From: Nocardia wallacei
Lineage (GTDB): Bacteria; Actinomycetota; Actinomycetes; Mycobacteriales; Mycobacteriaceae
NCBI RefSeq assembly: GCF_029869545.1
Contig: NZ_JARWQD010000183.1
Coordinates: forward strand, 37,471-101,470
Direction: 5' to 3'
Length of the DNA stretch: 64,000 nt
Position 1 is the stretch's first letter; each line of letters starts with the position of its first letter. Shown here piece after piece: positions 10,217-19,311 of this stretch. The notes beneath the pieces are model-generated. The model did not search any database. It saw only the letters and a list, made by a program, of their open reading frames with translations, and was not told where the DNA came from. A program made the position numbers and the translations under genes.

Positions 10217-11200
10217 GTGTCGGAACGCACGAGCGAGCCGGTCGGTGCGACCGGACGGGACCACGCCATCGTCGTCGAATCCGTGGAGAAGTCCTACGGT
10301 GACGTAAAAGCCTTGCGCGGCATCAGCTTCACCGCACCCACCGGCACGGTGCTCGGCGTGCTCGGGCCGAACGGCGCGGGCAAGACCACGACCGTCTCGG
10401 TGCTGTCCACGCTCGCCCGGCCGGACGCGGGCCGCGCGCTGGTGGCGGGCTACGACGTGGTTCGGCAGGCCGAGCAGGTGCGCGCGTCGATCATGCTGAC
10501 CGGCCAGTACGCCGCGCTGGACGAGGTGCTGACCGGCCGGGAGAACCTGGTGCTGTTCGGGCGGCTGATGGGCCTGCGGCGCAAGGCGGCCGCGCGCCGC
10601 GCCGACGAACTGCTGGCGCAGTTCGACCTCACCGAGGCCGCGGACCGCAAGGTCGGCCAGTATTCCGGCGGCATGCGGCGGCGCGTCGACATCGCCTGCG
10701 GCCTGGTCCGCCCGCCGCAGGTGGTCTTCCTCGACGAACCGACCACCGGGCTGGACCCGGTCAGCCGGCAGAGCCTGTGGTCGCTGGTGCGGTCGCTGCG
10801 GGATGAGGGCGTCACCATCCTGCTCACCACGCAGTACCTCGAGGAGGCGGATGCGTTGAGCGACAACATCATCGTCGTCGACAAGGGCACGGTGATCGCC
10901 GAGGGCACCGCCGACCAGCTCAAGGCCCGGTCGGGCGCCAGCTACTGCGAGGTGGTCCCGGTCGACGCCGCGCAGGTACCGGCCGTCGCCGCGGCACTGG
11001 ACGGGCTCGGCGAGATCACGATCGCAGAATCGCGGGACCGGGTATCGCTACCGGCGCCCGACGGCGCGGTGACGCTGTCGGAGGCCCTGCGGCGAATCAA
11101 CGGCGCCGGAATCGAATTGATCGATATCGCGCTGCGGCGGCCGTCGCTGGACGAGGCGTTCATCGCACTGACCAGGCCCGCGACGGAGGCTTCGGCATGA
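10217..11200 (+). CDS. ABC exporter ATPase, DrrA-like
   Basis: The 327-residue ATP-binding subunit has Walker A GPNGAGKTT, signature YSGGMRRR, Walker B VVFLDEPTTGLDP, a downstream switch region and a C-terminal extension as in daunorubicin-resistance DrrA proteins. GTG 10217 follows a GGAGACGGAG stretch; no ATG nearby gives a complete N-terminus. It lies 68 bases after the PKS gene, and its stop overlaps the first permease ATG (ATGA). DrrA-type ATPases energise export of hydrophobic metabolites through paired ABC-2 permeases. Position at the end of the siderophore operon suggests export of the siderophore or a precursor (inference). Confidence 0.92.
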   Translation: MSERTSEPVGATGRDHAIVVESVEKSYGDVKALRGISFTAPTGTVLGVLGPNGAGKTTTVSVLSTLARPDAGRALVAGYDVVRQAEQVRASIMLTGQYAALDEVLTGRENLVLFGRLMGLRRKAAARRADELLAQFDLTEAADRKVGQYSGGMRRRVDIACGLVRPPQVVFLDEPTTGLDPVSRQSLWSLVRSLRDEGVTILLTTQYLEEADALSDNIIVVDKGTVIAEGTADQLKARSGASYCEVVPVDAAQVPAVAAALDGLGEITIAESRDRVSLPAPDGAVTLSEALRRINGAGIELIDIALRRPSLDEAFIALTRPATEASA

Positions 11201-11994
11201 CTGTGGCGGATACCGGGCGTTCGGCGAACCACGTTCCGGTGCACCGGGTTCCGGCTCGGATGCAGTGGATCGCGCTGAGCGAGCGCGGTATTCGCACGGT
11301 GCTGCGCGAGGGCGATGCCCTCATGCTGTTCACCGCGCCGCTGGTGTTCTTCGTCTGCTTCTACGTGCCGCTGCGGCGGTCGATGGAGGCGGGCGGCGCG
11401 GACTACGCGCAGTACCTGTTGCCGCTGATCGCGGTGCACGCCATGTTCTTCACCTCCATGTTCGCCGGGGACCGCGCCGCGCGGGAGGTGGTCGGTGGGA
11501 TGGCCACCCGGCTGCACTCGCTACCGATGCGGCCGTGGGTACCGGTGGCGTCGCGACTGTCGGCGAATCTGGTGCGCGCGACGGTGGCGCTGGCGGGCGC
11601 GCTGACGATCGGCGCGGTGTACGGGTTCCGGTTCGAGACCGTCGGCGGGGCGGTGCTGTTCGTCGTCGTGCTGTTGGCGTTCGCGATCGGGCTGGCGATC
11701 GGCACCGACGCGCTCGGTACCGTGACCCGCAACCCGGAGCTCGGCGGCACCGTCCTGTTCGTCCCGCAGCTGCTGCTGATCATGGTGTCCACGGGACTCG
11801 TCCCGGCGGAAGGGTTCCCCGGCTGGATCCAGCCGTTCGTGCGCAATCAGCCGGTCTCGCAGGTGGCGGGTGCGCTGCGCGACCTGGCCGCCGGGCGCTA
11901 CACCGCCCATCTGGCGGTGTCCGCGCTGTGGATCGCGGGCCTGCTGGTGGCCGGGGTCGCGCTGGCGATCCGCGCCGAGGGGCGGCGTCGATGA
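11197..11994 (+). CDS. ABC-2 type permease, DrrB-like
   Basis: The 265-residue integral membrane protein has about six hydrophobic segments (for example LMLFTAPLVFFVCFYVPL, YLLPLIAVHAMFFTSMF, VRATVALAGALTIGAVYGF and GGAVLFVVVLLAFAIGLAIG). The late PGWIQPFVRNQPVSQVAGALRD segment is characteristic of ABC-2 permeases of antibiotic exporters. It starts inside the ATPase stop (ATGA) and ends inside the next permease start (ATGA), so the three exporter genes are translationally coupled. It probably forms a heterodimeric channel with the following gene product. Confidence 0.9.
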   Translation: MTVADTGRSANHVPVHRVPARMQWIALSERGIRTVLREGDALMLFTAPLVFFVCFYVPLRRSMEAGGADYAQYLLPLIAVHAMFFTSMFAGDRAAREVVGGMATRLHSLPMRPWVPVASRLSANLVRATVALAGALTIGAVYGFRFETVGGAVLFVVVLLAFAIGLAIGTDALGTVTRNPELGGTVLFVPQLLLIMVSTGLVPAEGFPGWIQPFVRNQPVSQVAGALRDLAAGRYTAHLAVSALWIAGLLVAGVALAIRAEGRRR

Positions 11995-12797
11995 CCGTGA
12001 AAGGGGCTGTGGTGGTGGATGACTCGCGCACGAGGTCCGGCCTGATCGATCAGAGTCTCGTCGAGGCCGGTCGGCTGCTGCGCCGGTGGTCGCGGCAACC
12101 GGACGTGCTGGCGAGCACGCTGGTGCTGCCCGTGCTGCTGCTGATCATGTACGACCTGGTGCTCGACAGGTCGCTGGGTGCGCTCGGCGGCACCGATCCG
12201 ATCCACGGCTTCGTCGCGATGGTCGCGGTGGCCGGTTCCATGTACGGCGCGGCCGGGACCGGGATGTCGCTGTTCCGGGAGCGCGAGAGCGGTCTGCTGC
12301 GCAAGTTCTGGGTGCTGCCGATCCACCGCTGGTCCGGACTGGCGGGCCGGCTGCTCGCCGAATGCGGCCGCGCGGCCGTCACGACCGTGGTGGTGGTCGC
12401 GGTCGGGATGCTGCTCGGCCTGCGCTTCCAGCAGGGATGGGCCGGGGCGCTCGGGGTGCTGGCCGTCCCGATCCTCGTGATCGCCGGATTCACCCCCCTG
12501 GTGATCATGGTCGGGGTCAGCAGCATCGGCGACAAGGTGGTGCAGCTGTTCGCGATCGTGGTGCTGGTCGGCATGTTCTTCAACTCGGGATTCGTTCCGG
12601 TGCAGAACTATCCGGGCTGGCTGCAGCCGATCGTGCGGGCTCAGCCGATGAGCTGCGCCATCGACGCCATGCGCAACTTCACCGTCGGAGGCCCGCTGCT
12701 GGTGCCGGTGCTGCAGACACTGGCGTGGGCCGTGGGGCTCGCCGCGGTGTTCGGCGCACTGGCCGTGCGCGGCTACCGCAGGGCCGCCGAGAGTTAG
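11991..12797 (+). CDS. ABC-2 type permease, DrrC-like
   Basis: The 268-residue second permease of the exporter has a cytoplasmic N-terminus of about 40 residues and six hydrophobic segments. It contains the family motifs FRERESGLLRKFWVLPI and PGWLQPIVRAQPMSCAIDAMR, which parallel the PGW-QP segment of the preceding permease, so the two genes look like diverged duplicates. It is the last gene of the siderophore/exporter operon. I see no clear hairpin-plus-T terminator in the 60 bases after it. Confidence 0.9.
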   Translation: MTVKGAVVVDDSRTRSGLIDQSLVEAGRLLRRWSRQPDVLASTLVLPVLLLIMYDLVLDRSLGALGGTDPIHGFVAMVAVAGSMYGAAGTGMSLFRERESGLLRKFWVLPIHRWSGLAGRLLAECGRAAVTTVVVVAVGMLLGLRFQQGWAGALGVLAVPILVIAGFTPLVIMVGVSSIGDKVVQLFAIVVLVGMFFNSGFVPVQNYPGWLQPIVRAQPMSCAIDAMRNFTVGGPLLVPVLQTLAWAVGLAAVFGALAVRGYRRAAES

Positions 12798-13300
12798 CTG
12801 TCCGGCGCCGGTCGCGGCCTGCCGAAGCGTATAATGAATCACTTTGTGGCCCTTGCGCTTACATTCGCCTTTACATCCGGCGAACGTTGCTGATATTGCT
12901 GTGTCGATGCCGTGTCCGGCGCTAGAGTGGTGATCAGCCGCTGACCGCCCGGCGCGATGACGCGCCTCGGGGCGCCGTGGATCGTGGTGACACCCCGCGC
13001 AGGGCTGATCACCACGGCACCGTCGCCGGACCCGGAGTTCTCCCGAACCCATCCGCAGCCGATCCACGCCACGGAAAGTGCGCCGGTCAGCGTCGCGACC
13101 GCCGCGCGCCCACAGGTAGCGGCGTCCGGGCAGATTTCATCGTCGAACACCCTCTCCGAACGAGGCCGTGCCGCCGTGTGCCGGCGCCGTTCCCGTCCGG
13201 CGATACCTGCCGCCGGGACGCCTCGCTGCCTTGTCGCCGCGGCACATTCGGCACTCGGCGCACGGGTGCCGACCGCTTGTGTGTTATCAGGAGAAAAGTC
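12798..13300. other. 503-base intergenic region, no assured gene
   Basis: The first 100 bases are noticeably AT-richer than the surroundings (TATAATGAATCACTTTG near 12829), which could hold a promoter reading rightward. A minus-strand frame (12839-13150) would encode about 100 residues with a hydrophobic ATLTGALSVAWIGCG stretch, and a plus-strand frame (12957-13304) overlaps it. Neither has a convincing ribosome-binding site or recognisable domain, so I call neither. No IdeR iron box (TTAGGTTAGGCTAACCTAA-like) was seen. Confidence 0.4.
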
Positions 13301-14479
13301 ATGAACGCTCAGTTCTCGGCTCCGGAGCAGGGCTTACGGCCCGCGCAGTCCTCGGCCCGCATCGCCTCGTTCCAGGTGCCGCCCACCCGCGACACCCTCC
13401 ACATCGCGATGGTGGTGCCGCCCTACTTCGACGTCCCGCCCAAGGCCTACGGCGGCGTCGAGGCCGTCGTCGCCGATCTGGTCGACGCACTGGTCGGGCG
13501 TGGTCACGAGGTCACGCTGCTGGGTGCCGGGGAGGCGGGCACCCGGGCCCGGTTCATCCCGGTGTGGGACCGCATCCAGGCCGAGCGGCTGGGCGACCCG
13601 TTCCCGGAGGTGTTGCACGCGTTGAAGATCCGCCGCGCCCTGGAGCGGCTGTGCGCGCACGAGGACATCGACCTGGTCCACGATCACACCTTCGCGGGCC
13701 CGCTCAACGCCCCCTCCTACCGGGGTCTGGGCCTGCCCACCGTCGTCACGGTGCACGGACCGGTCGACGGCGATCCGCACCACTACTACAGCGCGCTGGG
13801 GCGCGACGTGTCGCTGGTGGCGATCAGCGACCGCCAGCGCGAACTCGCGCCGGATCTGAATTGGGCGGGCCGGGTACACAATGCGCTGCGGATCGGCGAT
13901 TGGCCTTTCCGAACCGAGAAGAGCGACTACGCTCTGTTTCTGGGCAGGTTCACCGCCGACAAGGCGCCGCACCTGGCGCTGGAGGCCGCGCACGCCGCCG
14001 GAATCCCGCTGGTGCTCGCCGGTAAGTGCAACGAACCCCCGGAGCAGGCGTATTTCGACAGGGCGGTGCGGCCGTTGCTGACCGAGAACGACCACGTGTT
14101 CGGCATGGCCGACGCCGCCGCCAAGCGAAAGTTGTTGTCCGAAGCCAGATGTCTGCTGTTCCCGGTGCAGTGGGAGGAGCCGTTCGGGATGGTGATGATC
14201 GAGGCGATGGTGTGCGGCACGCCGGTGGTGGCGTTGCGCGGCGGCGCGGTGGCGGAGGTGATCGTCGACGGCGTGACCGGCCGCATCTGCGACGATCCGG
14301 CCGAGCTGCCGGTGGCGGTGAAGGAAGTGCAGGACTACGACCCGGCGGCGTGCCGCGCGCACGTGGCCGCGCACTTCGGCGAGGACACCCTCGGCCGCGG
14401 CTACGAGCAGGTGTATCGCCGGGTGCTGCGGTCGCGGCGCGCGCCCCGGGTGAGTCGTGCCGGAAAGGACGCCGTATGA
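13301..14479 (+). CDS. Glycosyltransferase family 4
   Basis: The 392-residue GT-B fold glycosyltransferase has an N-terminal acceptor domain with PPYFDVPPKAYGGVEAVVADL and a C-terminal nucleotide-sugar domain with the EX7E-type motif EPFGMVMIEAMVCGTPVVA. Substrates cannot be told from sequence. It overlaps by four bases (ATGA) a gene whose start encodes a glycogen-debranching N-terminal domain. This pairing recurs in actinobacteria and suggests a role in polysaccharide or trehalose/glycogen-like glycan metabolism (inference). ATG 13301 has CAGGAGAAAA about four bases upstream, a good site that rejects the longer frame upstream. Confidence 0.9.
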   Translation: MNAQFSAPEQGLRPAQSSARIASFQVPPTRDTLHIAMVVPPYFDVPPKAYGGVEAVVADLVDALVGRGHEVTLLGAGEAGTRARFIPVWDRIQAERLGDPFPEVLHALKIRRALERLCAHEDIDLVHDHTFAGPLNAPSYRGLGLPTVVTVHGPVDGDPHHYYSALGRDVSLVAISDRQRELAPDLNWAGRVHNALRIGDWPFRTEKSDYALFLGRFTADKAPHLALEAAHAAGIPLVLAGKCNEPPEQAYFDRAVRPLLTENDHVFGMADAAAKRKLLSEARCLLFPVQWEEPFGMVMIEAMVCGTPVVALRGGAVAEVIVDGVTGRICDDPAELPVAVKEVQDYDPAACRAHVAAHFGEDTLGRGYEQVYRRVLRSRRAPRVSRAGKDAV

Positions 14480-14735
14480 CCGGTCCCACCCCGCTGAATT
14501 CCGGCGAGCCGTCGCTGCTCGGCGGCGCCATCACCCTGGTCGAGGGCAGCACGTTCTGCCTGTCGGACCGGGTCGGTGACGTCGAGCCGGGCACCGCGCA
14601 GGGCCTGTTCTATCGCGACGCGCGGGTGCTGTCGCGGTGGGAGCTGCGGGTCGACGGCCAGCGCCCGGAGCCGCTGTCGGTGCTGAGCCCGGAGGCGTTC
14701 ACCGCGCGGTTCATCGCGCGGCGGGGGGGCCCCGC
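14476..14735 (+). pseudogene. Glycogen-debranching enzyme N-terminal fragment, broken
   Basis: The first about 82 codons encode a start typical of the debranching-enzyme N-terminal domain (amylo-alpha-1,6-glucosidase family), with SLLGGAITLVEGSTFCLSD and PGTAQGLFYRDARVLSRWEL. Intact members run to roughly 650-720 residues. The coding sequence dissolves at about base 14722 into long G and C runs, and no later segment encodes the rest of the enzyme before the next gene at 15174. ATG 14476 overlaps the glycosyltransferase stop. The loss looks like an assembly or sequencing fault more than natural decay, because the upstream codons are undamaged. Confidence 0.8.
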
Positions 14736-14945
14736 CGGGGGGGGGGGGGGTGGAGGGGAGGGGACCCCCCCGCCCGGGCGTGGGGGCCCCCCCCCCCGCC
14801 CGGGGGGGGCTCGGGCCGCGGGGCCGAAAAAGCGGGGTGGGTGGGGTGGCGGGCGGCATCTTTGTGGGGGGGGGCCTTCTGGGGCGGGTGTTTGCACCCC
14901 CCCCCGGGGGGCCCCGGGGGGGGGGGCGGCGGGGGGCTCCTCGCG
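14722..14945. repeat. G/C homopolymer low-complexity tract, probable assembly artefact
   Basis: About 220 bases consist mostly of G and C runs of 5-14 residues with almost no A or T, unlike the balanced high-GC coding sequence on both sides. Normal composition resumes at about 14946. Both poly-G and poly-C runs occur, so simple dark-cycle poly-G from one strand is not the full explanation. Low-quality reads at a contig join, or an unresolved hairpin/G-quadruplex region, are both possible. Confidence 0.85.
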
Positions 14946-15173
14946 ACCGATCAGCCTGAGGCGTTCCTGTGGGGTAGAAGTCATTTCGACGATGATCCGG
15001 ATAATTCGGGCGCCGGTCCACCCATTTTCGATCTTCGCGGCACGGGATGTGATCTTTCCCGCGCAACCGACCGACCGGTAACGCTCGCCGCCCCGGCGGC
15101 GACGTTCCCCGTGACACATGCCCGTCGGGGGGCTTGTCCGTCCATTTGTCAGAACCGGAATGGGGATAAGGAC
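14946..15173. other. Leader region of the cutinase-family gene
   Basis: This is non-coding sequence of ordinary composition between the homopolymer tract and ATG 15174. It is relatively AT-rich around 14980-15030 (GATGATCCGGATAATTCGG). No unambiguous -35/-10 pair or palindrome was identified. Confidence 0.35.
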
Positions 15174-16826
15174 ATGGCTCTTCGCGAGTTCCTTGCGCGC
15201 CATCGCATCATTTCCGCCGCCGCCGCGCCCGCGGTGCTGGGGGTGGCGGCGATCGTCGCGGCGTCTTTCGCACTGACGTCGACGCCGGAAACCAGGGATA
15301 CGCAGCTCACCTCGTCGGTCACCGAATGCCACGACATGGTGACCATCTCGGTCGCCGGTCGCGGCGACACCCCGGTCGCGGGGACCACGAAACTGCTGGT
15401 CGACGCCAATGGCAACGAGTTGCCCGCCGCGCTGTCGGGCGACCACAGCAGCGAATGGGTCGACCCGGTGGTGAACGCACCGGCCGGTGCCGTGGAACCG
15501 GGCTCCTATGCCGCGGTCTACATCGCGTATCCGGCGAATATGGCGACCTATGAAGACGCGGCCACCACGGGTGTCGCGAATACCGAGCGGGTGATGCGGG
15601 AGATCACGCAGGCCTGCCCGGACACCAAATTCTCGATCGTCGGCTACAGCGAGGGCGCCGATGTCGTGCGCCGCGTCGCGATGAATGTCGGTCATCAGGA
15701 GCCCGGCGCCGACGGGAAATACGGAATCGTCGATCCGACGGATGTTGTCGGTGTCGTCATCCTCGCCGATGCGGGGCGCAGCGCGGGCGACGGCCCGTTT
15801 CCGGGGGCGAAGGATCCCTTCGCCCATCCCGACGGTTTCGATCAGCGCTATCAGAATGGCGTGAAACCGGTCGCGGGACAGGGGGCGCTGCCGGGTACGA
15901 GCGGGGATTTCGGCGCCTTGAACGGAAAGATCGCGTCGTTCTGCTCCGACGGCGATCTCACCTGCGCCGCACCGCAGAACATTTCGCTGCTGCAGCTGAT
16001 GGTCAATGTCGGCCGTCAGCTGAACGTCGATGCGCTCGAGCGCGAGGGGCTCACCCCGGCGACCGGGCAGGATGTCGCGGTGGTGCTCGGCCGGATCGCG
16101 CTGGCGGCGTTCGCCGATATTCGGTCCCAGCCCAATTGGATGCAGAGCGACGAGACCTTCCTCAAGGTGCTGCTGCGGGTGTCGGACCCGGCCTACAAGC
16201 CGGGACAGGCGAAGGCACCGGCGAAGGCGGATTCGATCGCGGCGGGCGATATGTCGCCGCTGGCCTACCTGCCGCAGAAGGTGTTCAACGAGATCATCGG
16301 CCTGATCGTGACCAATCAGAACACCATCCCCGTGATCATGAGCGACCCGTACCAGCTCACGCTCGGGCCCAACCACACCGGTCATCACTTCGACTACTGG
16401 AAGGATGCCGATCCCCACGGCGGCAAGCCGCTGACCTCCGCCGAGTACGCGGCGGCCTGGCTCACCCACCTGGCGAAGCAGGCGCAGGCGGGCGAGCCGG
16501 TCGACACCACCGCCAGGCCGGAGGCCGCGGATCTCGCCGCCGCCTACAAGGCGGCGGAAACCTCGACATCGGCGAAATCCACTGCGACGACGAGCACTTC
16601 GGCCAAGCCCACGACCTCGTCGAGCACCGGCGCCGCGCCGACCGGCGGGACATCGGTGACCACCCCGCCGACAAGCTCGGCGCCGGGCACGACCACTACG
16701 CCGACGGTGACCACCCCGCCGGACCGCACGCCCGTGGCGGCCACCGCGACAACAACGCAATCGCCCACCACGACAACGGGATCCGCGACAACAACCACCA
16801 CGGCCCCGAGCACCACGGCGAAGTAG
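15174..16826 (+). CDS. Secreted cutinase-family (Culp-like) serine esterase
   Basis: The 550-residue protein has an N-terminal hydrophobic segment (about residues 10-32), an ECHD opening typical of mature cutinases and the nucleophile motif GYSEGAD (Ser159). A distal GHHFDYW segment carries the likely catalytic His. The last about 110 residues are a Thr/Ser/Pro/Ala-rich tail, probably an extended or glycosylated cell-wall linker. Members hydrolyse ester lipids outside the cell, and several act as phospholipases or thioesterases in mycolata. Ordinary cutinases are about 220 residues; the extra central region resembles PE/Culp-like long forms. GGGATAAGGAC precedes ATG 15174. Confidence 0.87.
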   Translation: MALREFLARHRIISAAAAPAVLGVAAIVAASFALTSTPETRDTQLTSSVTECHDMVTISVAGRGDTPVAGTTKLLVDANGNELPAALSGDHSSEWVDPVVNAPAGAVEPGSYAAVYIAYPANMATYEDAATTGVANTERVMREITQACPDTKFSIVGYSEGADVVRRVAMNVGHQEPGADGKYGIVDPTDVVGVVILADAGRSAGDGPFPGAKDPFAHPDGFDQRYQNGVKPVAGQGALPGTSGDFGALNGKIASFCSDGDLTCAAPQNISLLQLMVNVGRQLNVDALEREGLTPATGQDVAVVLGRIALAAFADIRSQPNWMQSDETFLKVLLRVSDPAYKPGQAKAPAKADSIAAGDMSPLAYLPQKVFNEIIGLIVTNQNTIPVIMSDPYQLTLGPNHTGHHFDYWKDADPHGGKPLTSAEYAAAWLTHLAKQAQAGEPVDTTARPEAADLAAAYKAAETSTSAKSTATTSTSAKPTTSSSTGAAPTGGTSVTTPPTSSAPGTTTTPTVTTPPDRTPVAATATTTQSPTTTTGSATTTTTAPSTTAK

Positions 16827-16899
16827 AGACCACGCCGCGAAGTGGATTCCGGCCGAAAGCATGTCGGAAACATGTGGTGTAGGTGCCGGGCCGGGCGGC

Positions 16900-18583
16900 T
16901 CAGCGGGAGCGCACCACGCGGGTTTCGTCCCAGACCGGGGTGTCGCTCTCGTACACCACGCCATCGGCCCCGAATACCAGAAAACGGTCGAAGCCCCGGG
17001 CGAACCATCGGTCGTGGGTCACCGTGATGACGCAGCCCTCGAATTCGGCGATGCCCTGTTCCAGCGCCTCGGCGGAATGCAGGTCCAGGTTGTCGGTCGG
17101 CTCGTCCAGCAGCAGCATGGTGGCGCCGGACAGTTCGAGCAGCAGCACCTGCAGCCGGGCCTGCTGGCCGCCGGAGAGATCGTCGTAGCGCTGCTCGGCG
17201 GCGCGGGCGAGCCCGTACCGGTCGAGTACCCGGCTCGCATCCTCCCGGCCCATGCCGGCGCGGCGCTCGGTGCCCAGGTGCAGGATCTCGAGCAGCGTGC
17301 GGCCCGAAAGATCCGGCCGCGCATGGGTTTGCGCGAAGTATCCCGGGCGTACCCGGGCACCGAGCGCGGCGACGCCGGTGTGCGGCACCGGCGCGAGTCC
17401 GAGGCCGTCGCCGGGCAGATGCCCGATATCGGGATCGGTGCCGCCCGCCGCCAGCAGCCGCAGGAAATGCGATTTGCCGGAACCGTTGGCGCCCAGCACC
17501 GCGACGCGGTCGCCGTACCAGATCTCCGCGTCGAACGGCCGCATCAGGCCGGTGAGCTCGAGCCGCGTGCACACCAGCGCCCGCTTGCCGGTCCGTCCGC
17601 CGCGAATGCGCACGCGGACGTGCTGGCGCAACGGAATCTCCTGCGGCGGACCGGCGGCCTCGAATTTCGCCAGCCTGGTCTGCGCGGCGTGATAGCGCGC
17701 CGCCATTCCGTCGTTGAATTTCGCCTTCTCCCGCAGGCGCAGCACCAGCGCCCGCAGCTTGGCGTGGTCCTCGTCCCAGCGCCGGCGCAGTTCCGCCAGA
17801 CGGGGAATTGCGGTCCTCGCGCGCCTGGTGATAGCTCGCGAAACCGCCGCCGTGGATCCAGGCGCTCGCGCCGTTGACGCCCGGTTCGAGGGTGACGATC
17901 CGGGTGGCCGCGTTCGCGATCAGTTCCCGGTCGTGGCTGACGAACAGCACCGACTTGGGCGAGTCGGCGAGCGTGCGCTCGAGCCACTGCTTACCCGGCA
18001 CGTCCAGGTAGTTGTCCGGCTCGTCGAGCAGCAGCACCTCGTCCGGGCCCGCGAACAACGCCTCGAGGACCAGGCGCTTCTGCTCGCCGCCGCTGAGCGC
18101 GCGCACCGACCGCCACTTGGCGCGATCGAACGGGATGCCGAGGGCGGCGGTGGTGACGCTGTCCCAGCCCGCTTCGATCTCGTACCCGCCGACGTCGGCC
18201 CAATCGTTCAGGGCATGCGCGTAGGCCAGCTGGGCGGGTTCGTCGTCGCGCTCGATCAGCGCGTTCTCGGTGGCCTCGAGCGCCTGCGCGGCGGTCCGGA
18301 CGGCGGCGGGCGCGACCGACAGCAGCAGGTCGCGGACCGTCGAGTCGTCCGCGATGCTGCCGATGAACTGCCGCATCACGCCCAGCGAGCCCGACCGCGT
18401 CACCGCACCGCCGTCGGCGGCGAGATCACCGGCGACGATCTTCAGCAGCGTGGTCTTACCGGTGCCGTTCGGCCCGATCAGCGCGGCCTTCACGCCGTCA
18501 CCGATCCGCAAGCTCACGCCGTCGAGCAACTGGCGCCCGTCGGGGAGGAAGTAGTCCAGGTCGGCGATGTCGATGTGAGCCAC
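16900..18583 (-). pseudogene. ABC-F family ATPase, interrupted by a one-base frameshift
   Basis: Two ABC ATPase domains lie in tandem with no membrane segment, as in ABC-F proteins that act on the ribosome (antibiotic protection or translation factors). The first domain has GPNGTGKTT, LSGGEQKR and LLLDEPDNYLD; the second has GANGSGKSH, LSGGQQAR and LLLDEPTDNLD. The two halves sit in different frames. On the coding strand the frame breaks at a CCCC run (17802-17805): removing one C restores REDRNSRLAELRRRWDE and a continuous protein of about 560 residues, normal for the family. GTG 18583 is the start. The error may be a sequencing slip; if real, the protein stops being functional after the first ATPase domain. 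Confidence 0.85.
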
Positions 18584-18737
18584 GGAGGCTCAGACAACCC
18601 GATCCGCCGGGGCCGTGGCAAGCGAGTTTCGGAAACCGACCGCCGCCCACGGTTTTTCGCGGGAGAATGGGGGCGGCCGAGATCCGGCCACGAGGGGATT
18701 ATCGGCCGTTGCCCGGCCGATGGAAGTGGGGAAGATC

Positions 18738-19277
18738 ATGAGAGCCAATCGAATCGCCGCCACCGCCCTGCTCGCGATCGGTGTCACCGGCGTTACGGCG
18801 GGCGTCGTGCAGGCCGAGCCCGCCGCCGAGGTGGGCATCCGCGGTGTCGAGCACGGCATCGGCTACGTCACCGCGGCGGCTCCGGGCGACAGCGGCGTGA
18901 CCACCACCGTGGACGCCGGGAGCTTCGCGCTCACTCCCGACGGCCAGGCGGTGACGCTCACCGACGGCGTAGGCAACCAGGTCGTGACACTGCCGCTGAC
19001 GGTGCAGGCCGCGGGCGGAACCGTCGGTCTCACACCGCGAATCGACGCCGCGGGCCGCAGCCTGACGCTGACGCCGCAGGCCGACCCCGCGCAGGTGGCA
19101 CAGCATATCGACGAGGCGGAGACCCTCGCGCGCAAGCAGCACAACGCGGTCGTGGGTGCGCTCATCGGCGCCGGGATCGGCGCGGTGATCGGATTCTTCC
19201 TCGGCGGCGTCGGTGCCCTGGTCACGGTCCCGATCGGCGCCGGTATCGGTGCGCTGATCGGCTTCTCGACACCGTAG
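18738..19277 (+). CDS. Secreted glycine-zipper protein, unknown function
   Basis: The 179-residue protein has a signal peptide (MRANRIAATALLAIGVTGVTAGVVQAEP; cleavage probably after the first QAE or QAEPA), a beta-rich middle (about residues 40-125) and a glycine-zipper C-terminus (about 140-177, VVGALIGAGIGAVIGFF then VPIGAGIGALIGF). The zipper could insert into or pack against a membrane. ATG 18738 follows GTGGGGAAG; an in-frame ATG 18 bases upstream is possible. It stands alone between a minus-strand ABC-F gene and a minus-strand SDR. I do not recognise a named family. Confidence 0.78.
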   Translation: MRANRIAATALLAIGVTGVTAGVVQAEPAAEVGIRGVEHGIGYVTAAAPGDSGVTTTVDAGSFALTPDGQAVTLTDGVGNQVVTLPLTVQAAGGTVGLTPRIDAAGRSLTLTPQADPAQVAQHIDEAETLARKQHNAVVGALIGAGIGAVIGFFLGGVGALVTVPIGAGIGALIGFSTP

Positions 19278-19311
19278 GTCGCTCCCGGTGCGCGGCGCCG
19301 CGATCCCGAGA

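Noticed and set aside
12839..13304. Two overlapping small frames on opposite strands, one with a hydrophobic stretch
   Set aside because: No ribosome site, no homology that I can recognise; kept only as a note on the intergenic region.
14637..15173. Extending the cutinase-family protein upstream through the homopolymer tract
   Set aside because: The extension is poly-Gly/Pro/Arg from artefactual runs; ATG 15174 gives a normal signal peptide.
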